Both the position numbers and the translations under genes were made by a program. The notes under the pieces are model-generated. The model ran no database searches, was not told where the DNA came from, and worked only from the letters and a program-made list of their open reading frames with translations. A stretch of DNA of 64,000 bases from Anderseniella sp. Alg231-50. Lineage in GTDB: Bacteria; Pseudomonadota; Alphaproteobacteria; Rhizobiales; Aestuariivirgaceae. Below, in pieces: positions 9,640 to 21,600 of the stretch (the first letter of the stretch is position 1; each line of letters starts with the position of its first letter). The DNA is taken from contig NZ_LT703003.1 of assembly GCF_900149695.1 (NCBI RefSeq), positions 1,426,001 to 1,490,000 on the forward strand. Reading direction: 5' to 3'.

Positions 9640-12600
9640 CTATACAAGAAAGTCGGTTTCATTGAAGTTGGAGAATGCGAAGTTCTGCAGGACGATGGAA
9701 TCACCGCCGCCCAGATCAATCACCGTGTCAGCGCCGTTGCTTGAAGCAGCGTCCAGAACCTGCTGGGTTGTGGAGAACAACCCGAGATACTGCAGATTGA
9801 GTTGGTCCACGTCGTCTTCAAAGTCTGTAATCGTGTCGGTGCCGGTTTCGTCTGTGAAGAAGTAGAACGTGTCGGCTCCGGTGCCGCCAGTCAAAGTGTC
9901 CGATCCATCATTGCCGAACAGGATATCTGCGCCGGCGCCGCCATCGATGACGTCATTTCCGGTATGGCCATGAATCCAGTTGACACCCGCGTCACCTGTA
10001 ATGGTGTCGCCGAAGGCGGAGCCTTGAACCATCTCCACGTCGATGAAGGTGTCACCGAAGGCTTCACCGGTATTGTTGGCTGAATTGGAGAGGTCCACCG
10101 TCACTCCTGATGCGGCGAACACGTAGGAAATGTTGTCAAAACCCTCACCGCCATTGAGAACATCGGCGCCAAGTCCACCAATCAGGGCGTCGTTTCCGGC
10201 GCCTCCGATAAGGATGTCGTCCCCTTCGCCGCCTGCCAGGAAGTTGGTTGTATCATCTCCGGTCAGGGTGTCGTCGAAAGCAGAACCTTCAAACATTTCC
10301 ACTGCGGTATACTGGTCGCCGGCAGCATCACCGGTATTCAGGCTGGTATCCGCCAGATTGACGGTGACCGCTTCGGTTGCGGTGCGGTAGGACACCCAGT
10401 CGAAGTCACTGCCGCCGTCCAAATCGTCGGCACCGGCGCCGCCGATGAGTGTATCGGATCCGCTGCCGCCATTGAGTGTGTCGGCGCCTGCGCCACCGTT
10501 CAGCATGTCGTCGCCGCCGTCACCGTTCAGTGTATCGTCGCCGCCGAACCCGGTGATGGTGTCATTGCTGTCCAGCCCGTCGATGATGTCGTTGTTGTCG
10601 GCACCGAACAAGTCGTTGTCGTTGCCGTCGCCCTGGGTGATCACCGGCGCATCTGCGGTGCCGTTGATGGTGATGGTCAGGTTGGCCGTAGAGGTCAGCG
10701 ATCCATCGCTGATCTCGTAATCGAAGACCTCGGTGAACGTCTCACCGGCTGCCAGGGCCTGCACTGCGACATTGGCATTGTCCAGCGTATAGGTGTAGCT
10801 GCCGCTTCTGGTGATCTGCAGTGTGCCGTATACACCAACGATGGTTAGCGACCCAAACAGGGGAACCGGGTTCTGGCCGGCATTGGTGACAATCAGGCTG
10901 TCGCCTTCAACATCACTGTCGACACCGGCACCGTCATCGTCGGTCAGGACGTTTCCGGTGTGATCAAGGTTTGTATCCTCGCTCACGCCTGCCGCATTGT
11001 CTTCCGCAACTGGTGCGTCGTTCACATCGCGGAACGACAGGTCGATCGAGGCATCCGCGTTGGAACCGTCCGGTAGCAGGTTGGGAACGCCGCCCAGGTT
11101 GAAATCACCGCTGACGTCGTCAATGTTTTCATCGTTGACGTCGAAGCCGTCATTGACGTCGCTGCCCTCGAAGACATCGAGCAGGCCGTCACCGTCGGCA
11201 TCTGCTGTCGAGGTGGATGACGTCGGTCCGCCGTCGCCGCGTTCTTCAGCGTCGTTCAGTGCATCATTATCGGAGTTGAAATCGACATAGTCCGCAAACC
11301 CGTCTCCGTCGGTATCAACCGGCGTGAGGCCTGCACTCAGGCCCGCGTCGGTTGAACCGACATTGGCGTCATAGGCATCATCAAGGCCATCCTGATCCAG
11401 GTCCACGCCGGACGGGGCGATATAGTTGTCTGTTGCCTGTGCTTCGACATTGTCGGTGATGCCGTCATTGTCTGAATCAATGTCGAGGCGATTGCCGCCG
11501 CCGAAGGCGACACCATCACCGAAGACAAAAACCTTGCCGTCAGGTCCGCCGGAATTGTCAGGAATGAATACCCGGATGGACGCAATGTCCGAACCCACAG
11601 GAGCCAGGTCATCCAGTGCATAGATCGCCATCTCGGCATTCTGGGTGCTGTTCTGCCGGGCCCCGGTGTCCAGGTAATCCGTACCGCTGACCAGGATCTT
11701 GTCGCCAAGGGGATTGCCCTGATCATCATAGGCCCTGATTTCGACCGGGTTGTTGCCGCCACGCTCGGTTACGCCGACAAAAGTGCCTGCGGTGACGAAC
11801 AGGGGTGTGTTGTAGTTCAGTTCGTAATAGTCGCCGGCGTTAAAGTCGGAACTGGATTCCTGATAATCGTTCAGGTCAGTGGACTGGAAGGCGGGCAGAA
11901 TGTCTGCGTTCCAGTCGGCAGATCCGGAGAACGACGCTTCGGTCGATCCATCTTTCTGGTAGGTCAGGTCAACGCTGGCGGTGAAGTTGTGGCCATAGCT
12001 GTCCGGCAGCACGAAGTCGGTAAATGTCTTGCCGTTTACCGTGACCGAGGTCAGAACATGATCGCCGTCCTGGTCGTTCAGGTCGGCGCTTGAAATACCG
12101 AATGAGACATCACCGGACAAAAGCGCCCCGTCGATCCCGCTGTCGGAACCGGTAGACTGCACGGCCTCGTTGATGTCGATAATGCCGTCATTGTCATCGT
12201 CGATATCGACCAGGTTTGCAATCGTGTCGCCATCGGAGTCGATGTGCAGTGTCACGGTGGCTTGTGCAATATCACCGTCACCTGAAGTGAGTTGATACTG
12301 GAAGGTTTCGATGTCAGCCGGGATGACGCCTTCGGTGACGTTCAGGGTGCCGTCGCCCATCAGTTCGATGACTGTGCCTGATGCCAGTGTCACCTGCGAC
12401 GAGCCGTCAAACTGCAACACGATCGCCGGATCTGCCGGGTCGATTATGCCGGTGACCGCCAGGCTGACATCGTCCGGGTCTGTATCATTGGCCAGCACGT
12501 CGATATTGACTGTCTGGCCGGGCGCGACAACCACAGGTGCTTCATCTGCAGCTACCGCAGCATCATTGGCGCCGTTTATGGTTACGGTTATGTCGTGGGT

Positions 12601-15600
12601 GGTGCCGTCAACAGCTGTTACCGTGACCACATCGTTCAAGGTGGCGTTGGCAGCCAGGGCCTGCACGGCTGCATTGGCATTGTCGAGCGTGTAGGTCCAG
12701 TTGCCTGCCGTATCGATGGCCAGGGAGCCGTAGGTGCCGGCTACATTGCCGCCGGTGAACAGCTCTTCACCGGTGTCGACGTCCGATATGGTCAAGGTGC
12801 CGGTTGTGACTTCAGCCACACCACCGTCTTCGGTGACGTCTCCGGTATCCACACCACCAACAACGGCAGCGTCATTGGTGCCGGTGATGGTGACGGTGAT
12901 GTCATGGGTGGTGCCGTCAATGGCCATAACCGTGACAGTGTCATTCATGGTGGCGCCGAGCGGCAGGGCCTGCACGGCGGCATTGGTATTGTCGAGTGTG
13001 TAGGTCCATGCACCTGCAGTGTCGATGGTCACTGAACCATAAGTTCCGGCCTGCAGCTGGGGAGCAGCTTCGCCTTCGATGAACCCGTCGCCGTCAAGGT
13101 CGGCTGCAAAATCCGGTTCCAGGCCGGGGAGGGATGCCGGCGAGTATGGAGTGGATGTTATATAGACGCCCGCCGCGTCGGTCTGCCAGACCGTATAGAC
13201 GTCATTCGGGCCCTGCCACAGCACGTCAAACCCGGTATCCGTCGCTTCAACCTGAAGGGCAGACCAGCCGACATAGCGGTCAGGCCCGACATTGGTTCCG
13301 CTCTGGGTCAGGACGACCGGCGGATTGACGCCATCGCTGAACTCATAGGCGTTGTCCTGGTTGACGGAAAGCTGGGTCTCGCCATTGTACTCAATAATCG
13401 TGGGGCTATAGGTGCCGGGTTTGAACAGTTCCTCGCCGGTATCGACGTCGGAAATAGTCAGGATGCCGGAGGTCACCTGAAGCACACCACCGTCTTCGGT
13501 GACATTGCCGGTATCCACGCCGGCGATCACGGCGGCATCATTGGTGCCGGTGATGGTGATGGTGATGTCGTGGGTCGTGCCGTCAACGGCGGTTACCGTC
13601 ACGGTGTCATTCAGTGTAGTACCGTGCGGCAGGGCCTGTACGGTGGCATTGGCATTGTCGAGCGTATAGGTCCAGTTGCCTGCAGCGTCTATCGCGACAG
13701 AACCATAGGTGCCGGCGGTAGTGCCGACAGTGAACAGCTCTTCACCGGTATCGATGTCGGAGATGGTCAGGGTGCCGGATGCGGCCTGAAGCACGCCGCC
13801 GTCTTCGGTGACGTCTCCGGTGTCCACACCGCCAACCATGGCGGCATCATTGGTGCCGGTGATGGTGACGATGATGTCGTGGGTCGTGCCGTCAATGGCA
13901 GCTACCGTGACGGTATCGTTCATGGTGGCGTTGAGAGGCAGGGCCTGAACGGCTGCATTGGCATTGTCGAGCGTGTAGGTCCAGTTACCTGCAGCGTCTA
14001 TGGTCAAAGCGCCATAGGTGCCGACAGCAGCGCCTGCCGTAAACAGCTCTTCACCGGTGTCGACATCGGAGATGGTCAGGGTGCCGGAGGTGACTTCAGC
14101 CACGCCACCGTCTTCGGTAACGTCACCGGTGTCTACACCGCCAACAACGGCAGCGTCATTGGTGCCGGTAATGGTTACGGTGATGTCATGGGTCGTACCG
14201 TCCTTGGCAGATACCGTGACTATGTCGTTCATGGTGGTGCCGGCGGGCAGGGCCTGCACGGCGGCATTGTCATTGTCGAGCGTGTAGGTCCACGCTCCTG
14301 CTGAATCAATGACCAGCAACCCGTAACTGCCGGCATAATGGTGGGTTGCAAGTTCGGTTCCGGCAAGCCCGTCACCATCAAAGTCGGCCGCAAAGACCGG
14401 CTCGAATCCAGGAAGGGCTGTCGGTGAGTAGGTGCTGGAAGATATGAATGCGCCCGAGGCGTCGACCTGCCAGACGGTGTAGACGTCGTTGGGTCCCTGC
14501 CACAGCACGGTAAACCCGGTATCCGTCGCTTCAACCTGCAGGGCCGACCAGCCGACCCAGCGGTCAGGCCCGACGTCGGTTCCGCCCGATGTCAGGGTGA
14601 CCGGCGCACCGACGCCGTCGCTAAATTCGTAGGCGTTGGCCTGGTTGACGGAGAGCTGAATCTCGCCGTTGGCCTCCACGATTGTGCCGATGGGCGGACC
14701 GGCTACGAAGAACGCTTCCGCGGTATCGACATCGGAAATGGCCAGAGTGCCTGATGTGACCTGAAGCACGCCGCCGTCTTCGGTTACGTTGCCGGTGTCC
14801 ACGCCGGTTATCACAGCGGCATCATTGGTGCCGGTGATGGTGATGTTGATGTCGTGGGTCGTGCCATCGATGGCAGATACCGTGACGGTGTCATTCAATG
14901 TGGTGCCGAGCGGCAGGGCCTGAACGGCTGCATCGGCATTATCGAGCGTGTAGGTCCAGTTGCCATTGGCATCTATTGTCAACGACCCATAAGTCCCGGC
15001 CACAGTGCCGTTGGTGAACAGCTCTTCACCCGTATCAACGTCTGATATGGTCAAGGCGCCGGATACGGCTTCAGCCGCACCGCCGTCCTCAATGACGCCG
15101 CCGGTATCACCGCCGCCGATGACAGCAGCATCATTGGTACCGGTAATTGTAATGATGATGTCCTGCTGGGTACCGTCCACCGATGACACCGTGACGGTGT
15201 CTATCAGGGTTTCACCGGCACCAAGTGCCTGGATTGCAGAATTGTCGGACTGCGCGGTGTAGGTCCAGTTGCCAGCAGCGTCGATTGTAATGTCGCCGAC
15301 CGTGCCATTGAAAGTACCTGCAACAAAGGTTTCTTCTGACGGATCATCAATATCGGAGATAGTCAGGGTGCCCGATGTGGTCAAGTCCGGTGCCGTCTCG
15401 TCCTCGATCACCGAACCGTCGACTACACCGGCAATCGCTGCGGCGTCATTCACAGGATTTACCGTGATGTCGATGGTTGCCGTGTCCGTGCGCAGCGAAT
15501 GACCCACCAGGCCGGAAGCGAACAGGTCCATTTCCACATTACCGGTATCGGGCCCGGAAACGGTGACTTCCAGAAGGTCATCACCTCTGTCCTGGAAGAA

Positions 15601-18600
15601 CAGTATTTCAATGGGATAATACCCGGGGGCAACTACATTCAGCTGGCCGGACTCGGTCACAGCACCATGTACGCCGTCATTGTCAACGATCTCATTGCCG
15701 TCAATCGACAGATTGCTGCCGTCATCCGATGTGGTCGAGAAGGTGTAGAGGCCCGGTGTCTCAATGTAGATGTGGCCTGTGTACCTGAAGCCGTATGTGT
15801 TGGTGTTGTTCTGGAAATCAAAAGCTATTTCGCTGACATTGAATTCGGTCGCAATCCCGGTGGCGGTGAGATTTTCGTCGGTAATGTTGTGGACCGTATC
15901 GTCATCAGGCGCGCGTCTGTAGAACTCATATTCGAGACCGGCCGACATGCCGGTGAACTGGTATTCAAACTGATCCGGACCATTGTAATCTGGATCAGGC
16001 GTATAGGTGACGCTCAGGTCTGGATTTACGACCAGTGAGCCGTTTGCAGGTTGCGTCGTGATGGTGAATCCGGTGACGAATTCGATGATCACGTCGTCGT
16101 TGGCCAGCACATTTACTGTACCAAAGGCGTCTTCGCTGACCACCAGGCTGTCATCGCCGGCAACGGCTTCAACCACTGTCGTCACAGTGCCCTCGCCGGT
16201 ATCGATGCCGTCAGACGCGGTATAGTTGAAGCTGGTCGGCCCGGAGTAACTCGGTGTCGGTACGAATGTGAGCGTCGTCCCATCCGCAGACATGGTGACC
16301 GTGCCGTCGCGAACGACAACACTGCCGCCGGGCGCGATGGCACTGCCGTCAATCTCGGTCAGCGACAGGGTATCGCCTTCGGCGTCCGTATCGTTGGCCA
16401 GCAAGGTCGAAATGAGGATCGTGGTTCCGGTCGAGACTATCGTACCAATGTCATCGACACCGGTTTCCGGTGCGTCATTGATGCCGGTTATCACAACATC
16501 GATATTGTGTGTGGTGCCGTCAACTGCGCTTACCGTGATGGTATCGGTAGCCGTTTCACCCTGACCCAGAGACTGGATCGCAGTTTGGGTATTGTCTGCC
16601 GTATATGTCCAGCTTCCTGCAGCGTCTATCGTCAGGGACCCGAGCGTGCCGACAATGGTTTCGGCTGTGAACACGGCTTCGCCGGTGTCGACATCCGAAA
16701 TTGACAGCAAGCCTGTGTCAGTCAGGGTCAGCGGGTCGTTGTCTTCCGTGACCGCGCCCTGGTCGTCACCGCCAATGACGGCAGCATCATTGATGCCGGT
16801 GATGGTGATGGTGATGTCATGGGTGGTGCCGTCAATGGCGGTTACCGTGACAACATCGTTCATGGTGGCGTTTAGCGGCAGCGCCTGCACGGCTGCGTTG
16901 GCATTGTCGAGTGTGTAGGTCCAATTGCCGTTGGCATCGATGGTTACAGAACCAAATGTGCCGGTTGCACCACCTGCCGTGAACAGTTCCTCACCGGTAT
17001 CGATGTCGGAAATGGTCAAGGTGCCGGATGTAACCTGAAGCACACCACCGTCTTCGGTTACATTGCCGGTGTCCACGCCGGCGATCACTGCGGCGTCATT
17101 GGTACCGGTTATGGTGACGGTAATGTCATGGGTGGTGCCGTCGATGGCGGTTACCGTGACCACATCGTTCATGGTGGCATTGAGTGGCAACGCCTGCACG
17201 GCTGCATTGGCATTGTCGAGCGTGTAGGTCCAGTTGCCTGCTGCATCGATGGTCAGGGACCCGTAGGTGCCGGCTGCATTGCCGTTGCTGAACAGCTCTT
17301 CACCGGTGTCGACGTCCGATATGGTCAAGGTGCCGGATGTGACCTCGGCCACGCCGCCGTCCTCGGTGACGTTGCCGGTATCCACACCGGCGATCACCGC
17401 GGCATCATTTGTACCAGTGACGGTGACGGTGATGTCGTGGGTAGTGCCATCCACGGCCATGACGGTGATGGTGTCATTCAAGGTTGCACCGAGCGGCAGG
17501 GCCTGCACGGTGGCGTTGTCATTGTCGAGCGTGTAGGTCCACGCACCTGCAGCGTCGATGGTCAGCGAGCCATAAGTGCCGGCATGCAACTGGGGAGCCG
17601 CTTCACCTTCGATGAACCCGTCGCCGTCAAGGTCGGCGGCAAAGACCGGTTCCAGGCCGGGCAGGGCTGCCGGTGACAGGGTGCTGGAAGATATAAATGC
17701 GCCTGTGGCGTCGACCTGCCAGACTGTATAAACGTCGTTGGGCCCCTGCCAGAGGACGGTAAACCCGGTATCCGTCGCTTCAACCTGCAAGGCCGACCAG
17801 CCGACCCAGCGGTCAGGCCCGACGTCGGTCCCGCTCGATGTCAGGACGACAGGCGGATTGACGCCGTCGCTGAACTCATAGGCGTTGGCCTGGTTGACGG
17901 AAAGCTGGATCTCGCCGTTGGATTCAACCGTCATCGGACCATAGGTGCCGGGCTTGAACAGTTCCTCACCGGTGTCCACGTCCGAGATTGTCAAGGTGCC
18001 CGATGTGACCTGAAGCACACCACCGTCCTCGGTGACGTTGCCAGTGTCTGCGCCGGCGATCACGGCGGCATCATTGGTGCCGGTGATGGTGACAGTGATG
18101 TCATGGGCGGTGCCATCGACGGCAAACACCGTAACGGTGTCATTCAGTGTGGCGCCAACCGGCAAAGCCTGAACGGTCGCATTGGCATTGTCGAGCGTGT
18201 AGGTCCAGGCGCCCGAGGCGTCGATGGTTACAGAGCCATAGGCACCGGCATGCAACTGGGGAGCTGTCTCGCCTTCGATAAAGCCGTCACCATCAAGATC
18301 GGCAGAAAACTGCGGCTCCAGGCTGGGCAGGGACGCGGGTGAGTACGGGGTGGACGTTATATAGACGCCTGCGGCATCGGTCTGCCAGACTGCGTAGACG
18401 TCGTTAGGGCCCTGCCACAGCACGTCAAATCCGGTGTCCGTCGCTTCAACCTGCAGGGCAGACCAGCCGGCATAGCGGTCAGGGCCGACCTCGGTCCCGC
18501 TCTGGGTCAGGACGACAGGCGGATTGACGCCATCGCTGAACTGATAGGCGTTGTCCTGGTTTACAGAAAGCTGGGTCTCGCCATTATATTCAACGATTCC

Positions 18601-21600
18601 AGGACTATAGGTGCCGGGCTTGAACAGTTCTTCACCGGTGTCCACGTCCGAGATTGTCAAGGTGCCCGATGTGACCTGAAGCACACCACCGTCCTCGGTG
18701 ACGTCACCGGTGTCCACACCGGCGATAACGGCAGCGTCATTGGTGCCGGTGATGGTGACGATGATGTCATGGGTCGTGCCGTCAATGGCGGCTACCGTCA
18801 CGGTATCGTTAATGGTGGCGCCGGCGGGCAGTGCCTGCACGGCGGTGTTGGCGTTGTCGAGCGTGTAGGTCCAGTTTCCTGTAGCGTCTATGGTCAAAGA
18901 GCCATAGGTGCCGGCGGCAGCGCCTGTCGTAAACAGCTCTTCACCAGTGTCGACATCGGAGATGGTCAGGGTGCCGGATGCAACTTCAGCCAAGCCACCG
19001 TCTTCGGTCACGTCACCGGTGTCCACACCGGCGATAATGGCAGCATCATTGGTGCCATTGATCACTACATTCACATCGAAGGTCGTACCGTCGACGGAGG
19101 TAACAGTGATGGTATCGGTCAAGGTGCTTCCCGCACCAAGTGACTGGATGACCGTTTGTGTGTTATCTGCGGCGTAAGATGCGTTGCCGGCAGCATCCAG
19201 CGTCAGTACTCCGTACAAACCGTTGAGGTTTCCGGGCGTGAACTGTGCTTCGCCGGTGTCAACATCGGTAATGTTGATCGTGCCAAGCCCTGTCAACGTT
19301 ACAGGCGCGTCGTCTTCGGTCACTTCCGGCAGAACGCCGACGCTGATAACCGCAGCATCGTTGGTACCGTTGATGGTGACGGTTACATCGTGGGTCGTGC
19401 CGTCAATCGACTGGATTGTGATGGTGTCGATCAGGGACGAACCCTCACCAAGTGCCTGGATGGCCGGCAGGGTGTTGTCTGCGGAATAGGTCCAGTTGCC
19501 CAGGGCATCTATGGTCAAAGAGCCATATGAGCCCGGGGTCGTGTTGGCATTGAAGACTTCTTCGCCGAGGTCAATGTCGGAAATGGTCAGTGTGCCGGTC
19601 GTCGTCAGCGTTACCGGGTCGTCTTCTTCCTTGACACTGCCGGTATCCACACCGCCGATAATCGCGGCATCATTGGTACCGTTGATCACGACGTCGATAT
19701 TGTGGGTCGTACCATCGAGGGTCGAGACAGTGATGGTCTCGGTCAGGGTTGCGGTGGCGCCAAGCTGCTGGATGACCAGCGGCGTATTATCGGCAGAATA
19801 GGTCCAGTTGCCCAGCGCATCTATGGTCAGAGAACCATAAGTGCCGGCTATTGTTTCGGGGTTGAACTCGGCTTCGCCGGTGTCGACATCAGCAACCGTC
19901 AAGACCCCGGAATCGGTGAGGGTAAGCGGGTCGTCATCCTCGGTAACACTTGCCTGGTCATCGCCGCCGACGACCGCCACGTCATTGACGCCGGTTATGG
20001 TGACCGTAACGTTATGCGTCGATCCGTCAAATGCCTGAACGGTAACCGTATCTGTTGCAGTGATGCCTGCACCCAGGGACTGCACGAGCAGGTCGGAGTT
20101 GTTCAGGGTATAGGTGTAACTGCCAGCGGCGGTGAGGGCGACGACACCGTAAGTGCCGTTGTAGTTTCCGGCCTGGAATGATGATTCTCCGGCATCGGCG
20201 TCATTTACGACCAGGATACCCAGATCGAACGGCGGATTACCGAGATCTTCGGTTACTTCAGCCGTGTCATCGCCTGTCACGACAGCGACATCGTTCACGC
20301 CGTTGATGGTGATGGTCAGGTTTGAGTTTTCGGTATTGTTAAAGGTGTTTTCAGCAGTGTAGGTGAACGTCTCAGTAAGAGTTTCACCGTCCTTGAGTTC
20401 CTGAGCCGCGCTGGAAGCGGGATCGACCAGATACGAATAATTGCCATCGGCGCTGATGGTCAAAGTACCATAAGCACCTGCAATCACCGTATCGCCGGAC
20501 GTTGCTACCGCGGTAGAGTCGACATTGATGACGGTAATGCCGACACCAGAGTCGTTGTCGAGCACGTTGCCGGTGGCCGCTACCACGTCATCTTCCGTGA
20601 CAGAGTTGACATCTGCGAAAGCCTGAACACTTACGTCCGAGCCCTCGATCGTGACATCAAGGTCCGCTGTCGTCACAACACTGCCGTCAGTAAGGCTGTA
20701 GGTGAAGGAATCAACCAGCGTATCGCCAAAATCCAGTGCCTGGACTGCAGGAAGGTTGTTGTCCAGATCATAAGTGTAGTCGCCGGTGACACCATCAATG
20801 GTCAGGGTGCCGTATGTTCCGGCAACCAGTGTTGTGCCGGTCGGATTAAGGTTGATGCTGTTGACTTCGACAATGCCGATGGGCTGGTTCTCGATGTCGC
20901 TGTCTACGCCGAACCCGTCGTCATCGGTGATAACGTTGCCGGTAGCCGACAGTGTGATGTTTTCCTGCACGGTGGCGGTGTTGTCGCTGGCAACCGGAGC
21001 GTCATTGTTGCCTGTAATTTCGACAATCAGGTCAGTATTCAGGGGGTTGCCGTCTTCAGTGAAGTTGTAGGCAAAGGTATCCGGAATGATATCGTCTGCT
21101 GTGAAATCCTGAACCAGAGAATTGTCCAGAATATATGAGTAATCGCCGTTTGCCGCGACTTCCAGGGTTCCGTACGTCCCGACTATGAACACCGTGCCGG
21201 TGCCTGGTACCGCAACGCCAGCAACCTCGGTGAGCACATAGACGCCTGCCGGATTGTTGATGAGATCATCGGTAAACAGGTTACCCGTAACGGTCAGGAC
21301 GAGGTCTTCGGTGACCCCGGCAAAATCCTCAGGCGCGGTATTGGGATTGCCGCCACCGCCATTGTTGTCATCGACGAATTCCTCGTACGTTACATTGCCG
21401 GCAGCATCGAAAATACGGATCCATTCAGACCAGGTCTGGGTGTCGTCAAAATCGAATACGGTAAGTGTGTATGTGCCGTCATTGTGGTATCGGCGTTCTT
21501 CGACGTAATTGAAGGACAGATCGTAGACATCATAGACATCGTCCGTGCCGTCGGTGTATCGCTCCGCTGAAAATTCGAAACCCTGCAGGGAAACATCACG

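Noticed and set aside
12595-19143. Several + strand open frames of 120-245 codons opposite the giant gene
   Set aside because: They are antisense readings of VCBS repeats, rich in repeated Gly-Val-Asp motifs, with no ribosome binding sites or known families.
12540-20290. Dense regular repeats suggesting a CRISPR array or satellite
   Set aside because: Units are about 300 nt or longer, stay in one frame and encode VCBS domains; there are no short identical repeats with unique spacers.
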